Made by a program: the position numbers and the translations under genes
The notes under the pieces: generated by a model
The model's input: the letters and a program-made list of their open reading frames with translations, nothing else
Database searches by the model: none
What the model was told of the DNA's origin: nothing
Source of the DNA: an uncultured Eubacteriales bacterium
Lineage (GTDB): Bacteria; Bacillota; Clostridia; Christensenellales; Aristaeellaceae
Assembly: GCA_902761755.1 (NCBI GenBank)
Contig: CACWLP010000011.1
Coordinates: forward strand, 1-46,914
DNA length: 46,914 nt
Direction of reading: 5' to 3'
Shown here: positions 1-8,338 of the stretch, in pieces
Layout of the letters: every line of letters starts with the position of its first letter
Numbering within the stretch: the stretch's first letter is position 1

Positions 1-513
1 GTTGGTGTACTCGTGGCTTTTCACGCCGCAGAGCCTGTACATCAGGTATTCCGGGATCATCAGGAAGCCGCAGGCCTGCTCCAGCCGCCCGGCCAGCTTG
101 TCGGCGTACAGCTGATAGATCGTATTGAAGGGCTGGAACTGGATGCCCGTTCTGCGGTACAGCTCCGAAAAGGGCATTTTTTCGTGCACCTGCGGGATCA
201 CCGCTTCCGTCCGCCCATCCCGATAAGCGTAGCAGGGCAGAATGGGCTGGTTCTTGTTCATCAGCACGTAATCCACGCCCCAGGTGTCCACGGACAGGCT
301 CGTGATCTGCGGATACAGCCTCTGGGCCTCGTCAATTCCCGCCAGGACATGCTGCTCCAGCGCCTCGATGTTCCATGTCAGATGCCCGTCCTGTTCCGTT
401 ACGCCGTTGGGAAAGCGATAGACCTCCCGGGTTTGGATTTCCCCGTTCTCCTTCCAGCCCACGATGTGCCGCCCGCTCGACGCGCCGATGTCGATGGCAA
501 GATAGTGATTCAT
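1..513 (-). CDS. rhaB: Rhamnulokinase, N-terminal part (cut by window edge)
   Basis: The reading frame starts at an ATG at 513 and runs off the left edge, giving about 171 residues. It opens with MNHYLAIDIGASSGRHIVGW, the phosphate-1 loop of FGGY sugar kinases in the form typical of rhamnulokinases. Later come a SVDTWGVDYVL stretch and a GIQFQPFNTIYQL stretch, both hallmarks of RhaB. The family phosphorylates L-rhamnulose to L-rhamnulose 1-phosphate in the cytoplasm. Its place beside three GH78 alpha-L-rhamnosidase-type genes makes sense, since they would release L-rhamnose. The ribosome site upstream is modest (GAGGCGG about 10 nt away). No copy of the shared 21-bp operator lies upstream, so it may belong to another transcription unit. 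Confidence 0.88.
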   Translation of the reverse strand, partial: MNHYLAIDIGASSGRHIVGWKENGEIQTREVYRFPNGVTEQDGHLTWNIEALEQHVLAGIDEAQRLYPQITSLSVDTWGVDYVLMNKNQPILPCYAYRDGRTEAVIPQVHEKMPFSELYRRTGIQFQPFNTIYQLYADKLAGRLEQACGFLMIPEYLMYRLCGVKSHEYTN

Positions 514-915
514 CAGGAATTCACCGCCTCTTTCGTCGTTGCCGTTTCAGTGCAATGTAAAGCTCTTGATTTCGATATCCCGGTCGGATTCGATCCGGAT
601 GATGAGTTCGCCCCGTGTGTCGATTCGGAATTGCAGCGAGGCGTTTCCCGTGCCTTCGTACAGCAACGCCCCATGCAGTCCATTTTGATCTGTATGGGGA
701 GCCTTTTGTTCAATCTTTTACCCGCTGTTAAGAATAATCCACATCACGGCTTATCCGTAACAAACCATCATACAAGCAACCGATCATCATAGGCCTGTGC
801 TGAAGAGTCATTTGCTTTTCAACATAGGCTTTCTTGATTCTCCCAGCAACTCTTCTGCTGCAGTGTTTTCTGAAGTATATTCAAAAGAGAATTGGAGAAA
901 ATGCCATCTTTCTGT
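514..915. other. Intergenic stretch with relic and AT-richer segment
   Basis: This gap lies between the kinase gene ending at 916 and rhaB. Bases 547-717 hold a protein-like relic, listed separately. Bases 718-915 hold no convincing gene. They are visibly AT-richer than the flanking genes, and the low-GC segment continues into the last 35 or so codons of the kinase gene. I see no good intrinsic terminator for the kinase operon and no consensus promoter for rhaB. Confidence 0.6.
547..717 (-). pseudogene. Relic: C-terminal remnant of an unidentified protein
   Basis: This is an open frame of 56 codons ending in TGA at 549-547 and bounded upstream by an in-frame TAA, with no ATG/GTG/TTG in a sensible place. 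The encoded peptide looks like real protein. It includes GALLYEGTGNASLQF followed by RGELIIRIESD, an alternating hydrophobic/charged beta-strand pattern like the C-terminal beta-sandwich of many glycoside hydrolases. Other frames across the same bases give low-complexity, Ser/Thr/Arg-rich shadows. The start and body of the gene are missing, and the upstream DNA changes to AT-rich, which suggests deletion or rearrangement near 718. The parent family cannot be named from this fragment. Confidence 0.45.
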
Positions 916-2376
916 TTATAAGCGAGAAAGAGCTATTTGCCAATTATTCAGTTTTTCATTCCTTTGGCTGCTATCCATGACAGGCACGAAAGTGGTGTAT
1001 TGCGTGAAATTGAGATATGATTGATAAAGCCCATACGCAATTCCAGCCATCATAGCAGCCCCGATGCCGGATAGTTCCTCCGCCTCCGGGCATGAAACAG
1101 GCGTGTTCAGTATATCGCTCTGGAACTGCATCAGGTATTTGTTCCTTGTAGGACCGCCGTCCACGCGCAGGACAAGCACGTGGATGCCGGTGTCCTTTTC
1201 CATGGCAGCGATCACATCATGGATTTGGAAGGCGATGCTGTCCAGAGCTGCCCGGACGATCTCGTTTTTGCCGGTGGTGCGGCTCATGCCGCAGAGTATG
1301 GCCCGCGCGTCGCTTTTCCAGTATGGCGCGCCCAGCCCCGTGAAGGCGGGCACCAGGCAGGCGGTGTCGGCGGGATGGGCGGCTTTCGCCAAGGTTTCCG
1401 TTTCGCCCGCGGAAGCGATCAGCCCCAGGCTGTCCTTGAGCCAGGTGATCACCGCGCCGGTGTAATTGAGGTTGCCCTCCATCACATAGCTGACCCGGCC
1501 CTTGTATTTCCAGGCCAGGGAGGTGACCAGGCCGTTTTGCGAGGCGGCAAAGTCCGGGCCGATGTTCATCATGATGGAGGAACCGGTGCCGTAGGTGGCC
1601 TTGGTCATGCCTTTTCCCAGACAGCCATGGCCGAACAGCGCCGCATGGCTGTCACCCAATACGCCGCAAATGGGAATTTTTCTTTGCAGCCAGCCGCCCA
1701 GGTCGGTTTCGCCGAACACAGCGTCGGAATCGGTGACAATGGGCAAATCGTCCGCGTCGATGCCAAAGGCTGCGCAGATTTCCTTGTCCCATTGCAGGGC
1801 GCGGATGTTGAAAAGCTGGGTGCGGGAGGCGTTGGAATAATCGGTTTTGTACTGGCCCGTCAGCTTCCACAAAAGCCAGGCGTCTACGGTGCCCAGGCAC
1901 AGCTGATGCTTGTCCGCCAGGGTTTTGGCTTCCGACACATTCCGCAGAATCCAAGCCATCTTGGCTGCGGGGAAATAGGGCGAAATAGGAATGCCAGTGT
2001 GATCCCGCACAAGATCACCGATGCCGGTTTTTCCGATCTCCTCGCATACGTCCGCGGCTCTTGCGCACTGCCACACGATGGCGTCGCAGACGGGTTTGCC
2101 GGTATTTTTGTCCCAGGCTACCGTGGTTTCCCGCTGGTTGCTGATGCCCATGCAGGCAATTTCCGCCGGATTGATACCGGCTTTTTCGGCAGCCATGCGG
2201 ACGACTTTCAGTGTGTTCTGATAGATCTCCTCCGGATCATGGGACACCCAGCCCAGATCGTTGACGATCTGCCTGTGGGGCAGGTCGGCCCGGGCCAGCA
2301 TTTTGCCCGCTTCATCAAAGATCAGCGTCTTGGTGCCCTGGGTACTTTGATCCACGGACAGCACATATTTCGCCAT
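916..2376 (-). CDS. FGGY carbohydrate kinase, glycerol-kinase-like (candidate apulose kinase)
   Basis: This 486-residue protein has full FGGY length. It shows the N-terminal phosphate loop (VLSVDQSTQGTKTLIFD), GTVDAWLLWKLTGQ, GDSHAALFG, the ATP-site TYGTGSS, and VPAFTGLGAPYW and RVDGGPTRN near the C-terminus. These signatures place it closest to glycerol kinases rather than xylulokinases. It is the last gene of an operon with an L-fucose-isomerase-like protein and a split transketolase. The ATG is 3 nt after the upstream stop, with GGAGGG inside the upstream gene's end. That context favours a ketose kinase over glycerol metabolism. Phosphorylation of D-apulose to apulose 4-phosphate is my preferred inference, and another branched or unusual ketopentose is possible. 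The final 35 or so codons are AT-rich compared with the rest. Confidence 0.85.
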   Translation of the reverse strand: MAKYVLSVDQSTQGTKTLIFDEAGKMLARADLPHRQIVNDLGWVSHDPEEIYQNTLKVVRMAAEKAGINPAEIACMGISNQRETTVAWDKNTGKPVCDAIVWQCARAADVCEEIGKTGIGDLVRDHTGIPISPYFPAAKMAWILRNVSEAKTLADKHQLCLGTVDAWLLWKLTGQYKTDYSNASRTQLFNIRALQWDKEICAAFGIDADDLPIVTDSDAVFGETDLGGWLQRKIPICGVLGDSHAALFGHGCLGKGMTKATYGTGSSIMMNIGPDFAASQNGLVTSLAWKYKGRVSYVMEGNLNYTGAVITWLKDSLGLIASAGETETLAKAAHPADTACLVPAFTGLGAPYWKSDARAILCGMSRTTGKNEIVRAALDSIAFQIHDVIAAMEKDTGIHVLVLRVDGGPTRNKYLMQFQSDILNTPVSCPEAEELSGIGAAMMAGIAYGLYQSYLNFTQYTTFVPVMDSSQRNEKLNNWQIALSRL

Positions 2377-2379
2377 GGC

Positions 2380-3315
2380 TCAGCCCTCCAGTGCTTTTTT
2401 GACGGTATTCACGATACCCGCGGCATTCAGCCCGTAATAATCGAATACCTCCTGGGAGGTGCCGGTGATCACGGGACTGTCCGGCAGGGCCAGATTGATC
2501 ACCCGCTTGGGGTCATTGGCGGAAATCACCTGGGCTACCATGGAGCCCAGACCACCGAAGGGAGCGTGTTCCTCCACGGTGACGACCTGCTTTTTGCCAT
2601 GGGCAGCCTTCAGCAAGCCTTCCTTGTCCAGGGGCTTGACGCAGTACATGTCCAGCGCGCCGGTGGAGATGCCCTGTTCGTTCAACATCTTGGCCGCGTC
2701 CTGGATGGGCTTTACCATTTCGCCGCAGGCCACCAGCAGCACGTCCGCACCCTCAGCCAGCACGGTGGCTTTGTTCATTTCAAAGGGGATGTTGTTTTCT
2801 TCATACACATCCTCCACGGGATTGCGGCCCAGGCGGATGTAGGCGGTCTGATTGTCTTTCAGCAGGTCCCCAAAGAGCTTGCGCGTTTGATGCCGGTCGG
2901 AGGGCAAATATACCCGCATGCCGGGGATGGCGCTCATGGCGGCGATGTCCTGGGCAGAGTGATGGGTCATGCCCAGGGCGCCGTAGCTGACGCCGCCGGA
3001 AATGCCGATGAGCTTCACATTGGTGCCGGAATAGGCGCAGTCCACCTTGCACTGCTCATAGCTGCGGGTGGTGATGAAGGAGGCGGGAGAGGCGGCGTAG
3101 GCTTTTTTGCCGCAGGAGGCCAGGCCGGCGGCAATGCTGACCAGGTTCTGTTCGGCGATGCCCACTTCCACGAATTGGTCCGGATAGGTATCGGCAAAGG
3201 AGGTCAGGGACGCGCTGCCCCGGCTGTCGCTGCACAGAACAACCACGTCTTTGTCTTTTGCAGCAGCCTCCTTCAGCACCTCGCACATCACGGCGCGGTT
3301 GGCAATCTTATTCAT
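2380..3315 (-). CDS. Transketolase family protein, C-terminal (Pyr/transketolase-C) subunit
   Basis: The 311 residues correspond to the pyrimidine-binding and C-terminal domains of transketolase. VEVGIAEQNLVSIAAGLA carries the catalytic glutamate that activates thiamine diphosphate (about residue 54). GGVSYGALGMTHHSAQDIA and PGMRVYLPSD follow as in DXS/transketolase-like proteins. The C-terminal swivel domain contains VVTVEEHAPFGGLGS. The start codon lies inside the end of the N-terminal subunit gene (8-nt overlap), as expected for a two-subunit enzyme translated together. Split transketolases next to an FGGY kinase and an isomerase occur in the D-apiose pathway, where apulose 4-phosphate plus glyceraldehyde 3-phosphate gives xylulose 5-phosphate and DHAP (EC 2.2.1.13). 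That specific role is inferred from context here. Confidence 0.9.
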   Translation of the reverse strand: MNKIANRAVMCEVLKEAAAKDKDVVVLCSDSRGSASLTSFADTYPDQFVEVGIAEQNLVSIAAGLASCGKKAYAASPASFITTRSYEQCKVDCAYSGTNVKLIGISGGVSYGALGMTHHSAQDIAAMSAIPGMRVYLPSDRHQTRKLFGDLLKDNQTAYIRLGRNPVEDVYEENNIPFEMNKATVLAEGADVLLVACGEMVKPIQDAAKMLNEQGISTGALDMYCVKPLDKEGLLKAAHGKKQVVTVEEHAPFGGLGSMVAQVISANDPKRVINLALPDSPVITGTSQEVFDYYGLNAAGIVNTVKKALEG

Positions 3316-4138
3316 GGAGCAGCGCCTCCTTCCGTTCCTTCAGTTCCCGGCTGATGGCCGCATATTCTTCTGCGTTGGGCAAATGATGATGCCAACTCGC
3401 CTTATTTTCCATGATGGACGCACCCTTGCCCTTCACCGTGTTGGCGATGATCAGGGTGGGCTTGCCCTTCGTCTGCTCTGCTTCGTCAAAGGCAGCGTTC
3501 AGCTGATCCACATCGTTGCCGTCGGCCACGTCGATCACATGCCAGTCGAAGGCCGCGAACCGGGCATGCAGATCGTGATGGGCCATCACATCCTCGGTGT
3601 TGCCGCTGATCTGCAAATGGTTGCGGTCAATGACGGCACACAGGTTATCCAGCTTATAATGCCCCGCCGCCATGGCCCCTTCCCACACGGAGCCCTCAGC
3701 CAGCTCGCCGTCCCCCATCAGGGTATAGACGCGGTAATTCCGCCTGTCCATCTTCCCGGCCAGCGCCATGCCCACGCATACGCTGAGCCCATGGCCCAGG
3801 GAACCGCTGTTCATTTCGATGCCTGGCAGGGTGTTATGGGGATGGCCGATATATGCGCTGCCAAATTTGGAGAACTGGGCTTTGACTTCTTCAACATCCA
3901 GGAAACCTTTATCTGCCAGCACGGCGTACAGCGTTTCCACACAATGGCCTTTGGACAGCACAAAGCGGTCCCGGTCCGGGTCGTTCTGGTTCTCAGGGGA
4001 CACGTTCATGCGGCTGTACAGGGTCAGCATGATTTCCATGCTGCTCATATCGCCGCCGATGTGCCCACCGCCTCCGGAAACGATGATATCCAGCACGTCC
4101 TGGCGCAGGTCATAGGCTTTCACTTTCAAAGCATTCAT
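3308..4138 (-). CDS. Transketolase, N-terminal (thiamine diphosphate-binding) subunit
   Basis: The 276 residues cover the PP (thiamine diphosphate) domain of transketolase. SGGGGHIGGDMSSMEIMLTL is the usual first block, FVLSKGHCVETLYAVLADKG and SLGHGLSVCVGMALAGK follow, and GDGELAEGSVWEGA begins the GDG-x(25)-N cofactor motif, completed by the downstream IDRNHLQISG. Full-length transketolases have about 650 residues, and this protein plus its partner gene (311 residues) together approach that length. The start is 3 nt past the stop of the isomerase gene, and the ribosome site GAGG lies inside that gene's end. Pairing with the neighbouring C-terminal subunit is near certain. The donor sugar phosphate is inferred (apulose 4-phosphate). 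Confidence 0.9.
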   Translation of the reverse strand: MNALKVKAYDLRQDVLDIIVSGGGGHIGGDMSSMEIMLTLYSRMNVSPENQNDPDRDRFVLSKGHCVETLYAVLADKGFLDVEEVKAQFSKFGSAYIGHPHNTLPGIEMNSGSLGHGLSVCVGMALAGKMDRRNYRVYTLMGDGELAEGSVWEGAMAAGHYKLDNLCAVIDRNHLQISGNTEDVMAHHDLHARFAAFDWHVIDVADGNDVDQLNAAFDEAEQTKGKPTLIIANTVKGKGASIMENKASWHHHLPNAEEYAAISRELKERKEALLHE

Positions 4139-4141
4139 TGC

Positions 4142-5569
4142 TCACACCTCGTCAAAGGTTACATCTTCGCCGTGCAAGTAGGCCTTCACCTTATCCTCGA
4201 TGGGATCATACAGGTCGGGCTTCACGCCGATGTACTTGCAGGCCTCGTACACTACGGGCACCACGTCGCCGTGGATGGCGGCCACATGATGGATGTAAGG
4301 GCCCTCCACCACCTTGGCTTCCAGGCGCTTTAAGTTATTGACCTCCACCCACACATAAGTGCCGCGGGTCCAGGGGCCGTCGATCCCCCGGGCATGGCCC
4401 AGCAGGATGGAATACTCACCTTCGTCCCCGTCAAAGCGTACCAGGCTCATGGGGCCGTGTTTGGCTTCGGCAGATACCGCGCCGTTCTCCGGGAAGGCCA
4501 CCGGCACGCAGATGGTGGGCTTTTCCTTGGCGACGGAAATGGGCCAGAGGCCGCAGTGCTGGAGCAGCTCGCCGTTGTCGTTGTCGGGATGGCGCACCGT
4601 CCAGTCGGAGAACATGACCCGCCGCTGGTTCATGCTGGCGGCTTCGGCGATCAGCTGGGAAATGGCCCCGTGAATGTCCGTTTCGCACACCACCGGGATG
4701 CCCTCCTCGTTCAGCAGGCTGTTGGCCGCGCAGGGCATGATGTGGATCTCGTCCTGGAGCGCGTTCCAGCACTGGATGGCGATGGCGTTGCAGCCGTATT
4801 TCTCCGCCAGGGACTTCATGGCTACCTTCAGCTCCGCCACGTTAGTCAAATATTCATCCTCGATGTTGCAGGTCATGTTTTCCTTGCAGTAGGCGATGAC
4901 CCTGGCGACCTCGTTCTTTTCCGCCCGCCACTTTTTCATTTCGGCATACAGCTCGGGCAGGGGGATGGGGGCCAGCTGGATGTTGAATTTTTCCAGCAAT
5001 TCTCCTTCGTTGCACATGGTGGACCAGAAATCGAAGGGCCGGGGTCCGATCTGCAAAATGCGGGTGTGGCGGAACACCCTGACCACGTTGCACACCGCCA
5101 GGAAATCCCGGATGCCCCGTTCAAATTCGGGATCTTCCAGATTGCAATTGTTCATATAAGTGAAGGGCACCCGGAAGCGGCGCAGCACCTTGCCGGTGGC
5201 GAACAGGCCGCACTGGCTGTCCCGCAGCCGCATGCCGTTTTCATCGGGCTGTTCGTCCCGGGGACCCCACAGCAGCACCGGCACGTTCAGGGCCTTTGCC
5301 AACCGGGCACACTCATATTCCGTGCCAAAATTGGCATGGGGCAGGAACAGGCCGTCCACTTTTTCCCGCTGGAATTTTGCAATGATCTTTTCCAGACCCG
5401 CGTCGTCATAGAGCAGGCCTTCGTCGTTCACATCGTCTATATCCACAAAGTCGATGTTCAATTCCCGCAGCCGATCAGCGGTCAGCCTGCGGTATTCAAC
5501 GGCGGCCGGCGCGCTGAAAATGGCCCGGCGGGTTGGGGCAAAGCCCAGTTTGATGGTCTGTCCTTGCAT
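4142..5569 (-). CDS. L-fucose/L-arabinose isomerase-like sugar isomerase
   Basis: This 475-residue protein has the organisation of the L-fucose isomerase fold. An N-terminal Rossmann-like part (KLGFAPTRRAIFSAP; GLFLPHANFGTEYECARLAK) is followed by a central domain (YGCNAIAIQCWNALQDE) and GIPVVCETDIHGAISQLIAE, which supplies a likely metal-binding glutamate. The C-terminal half carries GPYIHHVAAIHGD, with histidines where the family places a metal ligand. The gene opens the operon with the transketolase subunits and kinase. GGAGG sits about 8 nt before the ATG, and the upstream promoter has the shared 21-bp operator. By position it should convert an aldose to the ketose used by the kinase. D-apiose to D-apulose is the favoured inference, and L-fucose or another aldose cannot be excluded. 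Confidence 0.8.
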   Translation of the reverse strand: MQGQTIKLGFAPTRRAIFSAPAAVEYRRLTADRLRELNIDFVDIDDVNDEGLLYDDAGLEKIIAKFQREKVDGLFLPHANFGTEYECARLAKALNVPVLLWGPRDEQPDENGMRLRDSQCGLFATGKVLRRFRVPFTYMNNCNLEDPEFERGIRDFLAVCNVVRVFRHTRILQIGPRPFDFWSTMCNEGELLEKFNIQLAPIPLPELYAEMKKWRAEKNEVARVIAYCKENMTCNIEDEYLTNVAELKVAMKSLAEKYGCNAIAIQCWNALQDEIHIMPCAANSLLNEEGIPVVCETDIHGAISQLIAEAASMNQRRVMFSDWTVRHPDNDNGELLQHCGLWPISVAKEKPTICVPVAFPENGAVSAEAKHGPMSLVRFDGDEGEYSILLGHARGIDGPWTRGTYVWVEVNNLKRLEAKVVEGPYIHHVAAIHGDVVPVVYEACKYIGVKPDLYDPIEDKVKAYLHGEDVTFDEV

Positions 5570-5603
5570 GACGCAGCACCTCCAAAGTCATTTTTACATA
5601 TAT

Positions 5604-5670
5604 ATTGTAGACTTTTTATTGATTCAGACGCTTGCTGTGTTCCGATAATAATTCACACAAATCCGACATC
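5604..5670 (-). promoter_or_regulatory. Candidate YesN operator pair plus -10 (isomerase/transketolase operon)
   Basis: Read on the minus strand, a distal half-site ATGTCGGATTTG (CGG at 5665-5663) and a proximal half-site TTATCGGAACAC (CGG at 5644-5642) lie exactly 21 bp apart. A -10 hexamer TACAAT (5609-5604) begins 32 bp after the proximal CGG, and no -35 resembling TTGACA is present. Transcription would start about 28 nt before the isomerase ATG. The same layout occurs at four other promoters in the window. Confidence 0.65.
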
Positions 5671-5691
5671 GTTTATGGAATCAATCCGCAC

Positions 5692-5730
5692 AAAAAAAGA
5701 ACGCCCTTCGACAGTGAAGCGCATTCTTTT
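5692..5730 (-). terminator. Intrinsic terminator ending the long GH operon
   Basis: On the minus strand a 15-bp stem (arms 5730-5716 and 5709-5695, one mismatch and one G-U pair) with a 6-nt loop is followed by an unbroken T tract. It lies 50 nt after the stop of the GH78 gene and before the next operator, so it separates the two minus-strand operons. Confidence 0.85.
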
Positions 5731-5780
5731 CCTTGCTGTTATTTCCCGATAGCAAACGACCCTTTATACATGATGTCAGG

Positions 5781-8309
5781 TCAGGCAATTAATGAATGGA
5801 CACCGTTTGATACTGCTTCCATCCGGCCGTCGGGCCACTGGATTTCTGCACGAATCGGCGTTTGCACACGTAAATGCAGCTTACTCCCTTCATATCGCCA
5901 TTCGCTTTCGATCAGCCCGACTGGAGAATTCCACCGAGCCTTTGCATACCCAAGGGATGGATGTGGGTATGGGCGGATGGTTAGCTTTCCATCCTTCAGC
6001 CGGATACCGCAAACACTGTCCAGGAGCCATCCGCAGATCGCACCGTATGCGTAATGATTCATGGAATCGTGCACGGTACCATCGGAACGGATACCGTCCC
6101 AGGTCTCCCAAATGGAGGTCGCCCCTTTTTTGATGGCGTACAGCCAACTGGGGTTGGTATCCTGCAGCAGCAGCCGATAGGCCGTATCTGTGTGTCCATG
6201 CTCCGTCAGCACACGGCAGAGATCCGGCGTGGACAGAAAACCTGTATTCAGGTGATCCCCGTTTTGCTTCACCAGGGAGTTCAATTGACCCGCAGCGACT
6301 TGAGCCTCCACCGGATCCAATAAACCGAAAGCAATGGGCCGTACGTATTCGCATTGACGGTTAGAATCTATTCTCCCGTGATCCGTACAGCAATAACGGT
6401 ATGCTTTTCGAGCCATCTCAGCAATCTTCCGATACTTCTCTGAGTCTCCGGGTTTTCCCAGAATTGCCGCGATCTGTCCCATCAAGTCAGCCGAATGAAA
6501 ATAGTAGGCGGTTGCCACCTCCGGTGCGCCTTCCAGGCCATTCTTGCGCAGGGCATCCATACTGTTCACGTCAGGCTCCAGCCATTCGCCAAAGTGAAAG
6601 CCCTGATCCTGCAAAGCTTCCTTCCAGGGATTACCTTGATTCGCTGGCCTTGTTTCCCGGGCACGCTGTTCCAGGAACGTCATCCATCTGCGCATCATAT
6701 CATAGTTCTCTTCCAAAATGGCCGTGTCGCCATAGGCTTGATACAGCGCCCAGGGCACCAGCACGCAGGCGTCCCCCCAGCCGGCAGAACCCTGCAGCAG
6801 CAAAGAAAACCGATCCCGGCCGTCATTGATCGGCGCAATATTCGCCATCAAGCCATCGTCAGCCTGGGCCAAACGGCATTCCGCCAGCCATTTTCGCAGG
6901 ATAGGCCAGCAATCCGTCAGCATCACGCCTGTCGGAGCAAAGGCCGCCGCGTCCCCAGTCCATCCTGTCCGCTCCCGGGTAGGACAGTCTGTGGGAATAT
7001 CACAGAAGTTTGATTTCATGCTCCAAAGACTATTGCGAAACAGCTGATTGACCGCTTCATTTCCACAAGTGAAAAAGGCTGTTTGCGGCATATGGGAATA
7101 CACGGCAATAGCCGTAAACTGAGCGCCGTCCAGATTCATATCCGTTTCAATCTTTGCGTACCGGAAACCGAAAAGGGTGAAATTGGGTTTATATCGATTG
7201 AAACCATCCTTGCAGATGTATTCGATTCTTTGCGGCACGCCGCCATTTTTGTTGCGTTCGCCGGGCGCGAAATTTTCCTGGGTAAAATTTCCGTTTTCAT
7301 CCAAGGTTTCTCCATGCCAGAGGACGATTTTCTGCCCGGCTTTTGCCTGTACGCACAATTCGGTATACCCAGCCAGGTTCTGTCCAAAATCGATCAGGGT
7401 ATCGCCGTTGGGCGCCGTGAATACTTTTCCTTGGAATCGCTCCTGTTCCCTCACGGACACACTGTCGGAACAAATCAAGTGATCATAGTCGAAAGCGGCT
7501 GGAATAACCTCATGCCAATTGGTAACCTGCTCCAGCCGGGCATCATAACGCTCTCCCAACTGCAAGTCGTTTTCCCGGATCGGTCCCGTCTGGCTGGCCT
7601 GCCAGCGTTCATCACTGATCAGCACCAGCTGATGATTGACCTCCATCTGGCACAGCAGCGCCAAGTCATCCCCATAGTAATGATTCAACCCGTCAATACC
7701 GTTATTGCCCCGGTACCAACCGTCCCCGAGAACGACCAGCATCTCATTTTCACCCTCGTGCAGCAGCGGCGATACATCGTATACCTGGTATTGCAGGCGC
7801 TGATGATAATCATCCGTCCCCGGAGCCAGCACATAATCGCCCACTCGATGTCCGTTTAGGTAAGCGACATACAGGCCGTGACAGGTAATATACAGTCTGG
7901 CGTGGTCCGTGCGTTCCAGAGAAAAAGTGCGTTTCAGATAACTGGCTGCCTGGCGCTTTCCTTTTTCAATGGTCAGCTCCGGACTGATCCATTTGGCCTT
8001 CCAGGATGAAGCGTGCAACAGTCCCATCTCGAACCAGGCATCATTCCATTCGCCGGGATGATCATTTTCATCCCACAGACGTATACGCCAGGTGAGGTGT
8101 TCTCGTGGGGCAGCATCATAACCGCAGCGGGCCAGCATGCGGCCCGTGGTTACCTTCCCGCTTTTCCAGACGGCTGTTTTCCCATTTCTAACGATGATTT
8201 CATAAGCGCTTTGCAGACCGCCATCGGTATGCCAGGAAAATACCGGGCGAACAGTTTGCAAGCCCAAAGGATTTTCCAGGTGTTCTGTCCGTAGGTGAAC
8301 GGCTTTCAA
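5781..8309 (-). CDS. Alpha-L-rhamnosidase, GH78 family
   Basis: This 842-residue protein has the GH78 order: an N-terminal FN3-like region (RPVFSWHTDGG), beta-sandwich domains (AYLNGHRVGDYVLAPG; TLIDFGQNLAGY; FTLFGFRYAKI), an (alpha/alpha)6 catalytic barrel and a C-terminal beta domain. The catalytic acid block DIPTDCPTRERTGWTGD (Glu about residue 446) and the likely base in SIWETWDGI (about 735) are both intact. I chose a TTG start at 8309 because GGGAGG sits 8 nt before it, whereas the GTG three codons upstream overlaps that ribosome site. There is no signal peptide, so it should act in the cytoplasm. It is the last gene of the nine-gene operon, just before a terminator. The family removes terminal alpha-L-rhamnose from plant glycosides or pectic oligosaccharides, which fits the nearby rhaB. 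Confidence 0.9.
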   Translation of the reverse strand: MKAVHLRTEHLENPLGLQTVRPVFSWHTDGGLQSAYEIIVRNGKTAVWKSGKVTTGRMLARCGYDAAPREHLTWRIRLWDENDHPGEWNDAWFEMGLLHASSWKAKWISPELTIEKGKRQAASYLKRTFSLERTDHARLYITCHGLYVAYLNGHRVGDYVLAPGTDDYHQRLQYQVYDVSPLLHEGENEMLVVLGDGWYRGNNGIDGLNHYYGDDLALLCQMEVNHQLVLISDERWQASQTGPIRENDLQLGERYDARLEQVTNWHEVIPAAFDYDHLICSDSVSVREQERFQGKVFTAPNGDTLIDFGQNLAGYTELCVQAKAGQKIVLWHGETLDENGNFTQENFAPGERNKNGGVPQRIEYICKDGFNRYKPNFTLFGFRYAKIETDMNLDGAQFTAIAVYSHMPQTAFFTCGNEAVNQLFRNSLWSMKSNFCDIPTDCPTRERTGWTGDAAAFAPTGVMLTDCWPILRKWLAECRLAQADDGLMANIAPINDGRDRFSLLLQGSAGWGDACVLVPWALYQAYGDTAILEENYDMMRRWMTFLEQRARETRPANQGNPWKEALQDQGFHFGEWLEPDVNSMDALRKNGLEGAPEVATAYYFHSADLMGQIAAILGKPGDSEKYRKIAEMARKAYRYCCTDHGRIDSNRQCEYVRPIAFGLLDPVEAQVAAGQLNSLVKQNGDHLNTGFLSTPDLCRVLTEHGHTDTAYRLLLQDTNPSWLYAIKKGATSIWETWDGIRSDGTVHDSMNHYAYGAICGWLLDSVCGIRLKDGKLTIRPYPHPSLGYAKARWNSPVGLIESEWRYEGSKLHLRVQTPIRAEIQWPDGRMEAVSNGVHSLIA

Positions 8310-8338
8310 GGTCTGCACCTCCCTGTATTTTCATGCGC

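Noticed and set aside
714-790. CCG triplets upstream of rhaB (755 and 780) as an operator pair
   Set aside because: Spacing is 25 bp, half-sites do not match TGTCGGA, and no fitting -10 follows.
1180-3354. Long open plus-strand frame (724 codons) opposite the kinase and transketolase genes
   Set aside because: It is the antisense of two well-conserved genes, has no ribosome site and encodes Gly/His/Val-rich sequence without domains. GC-rich third positions keep it open.
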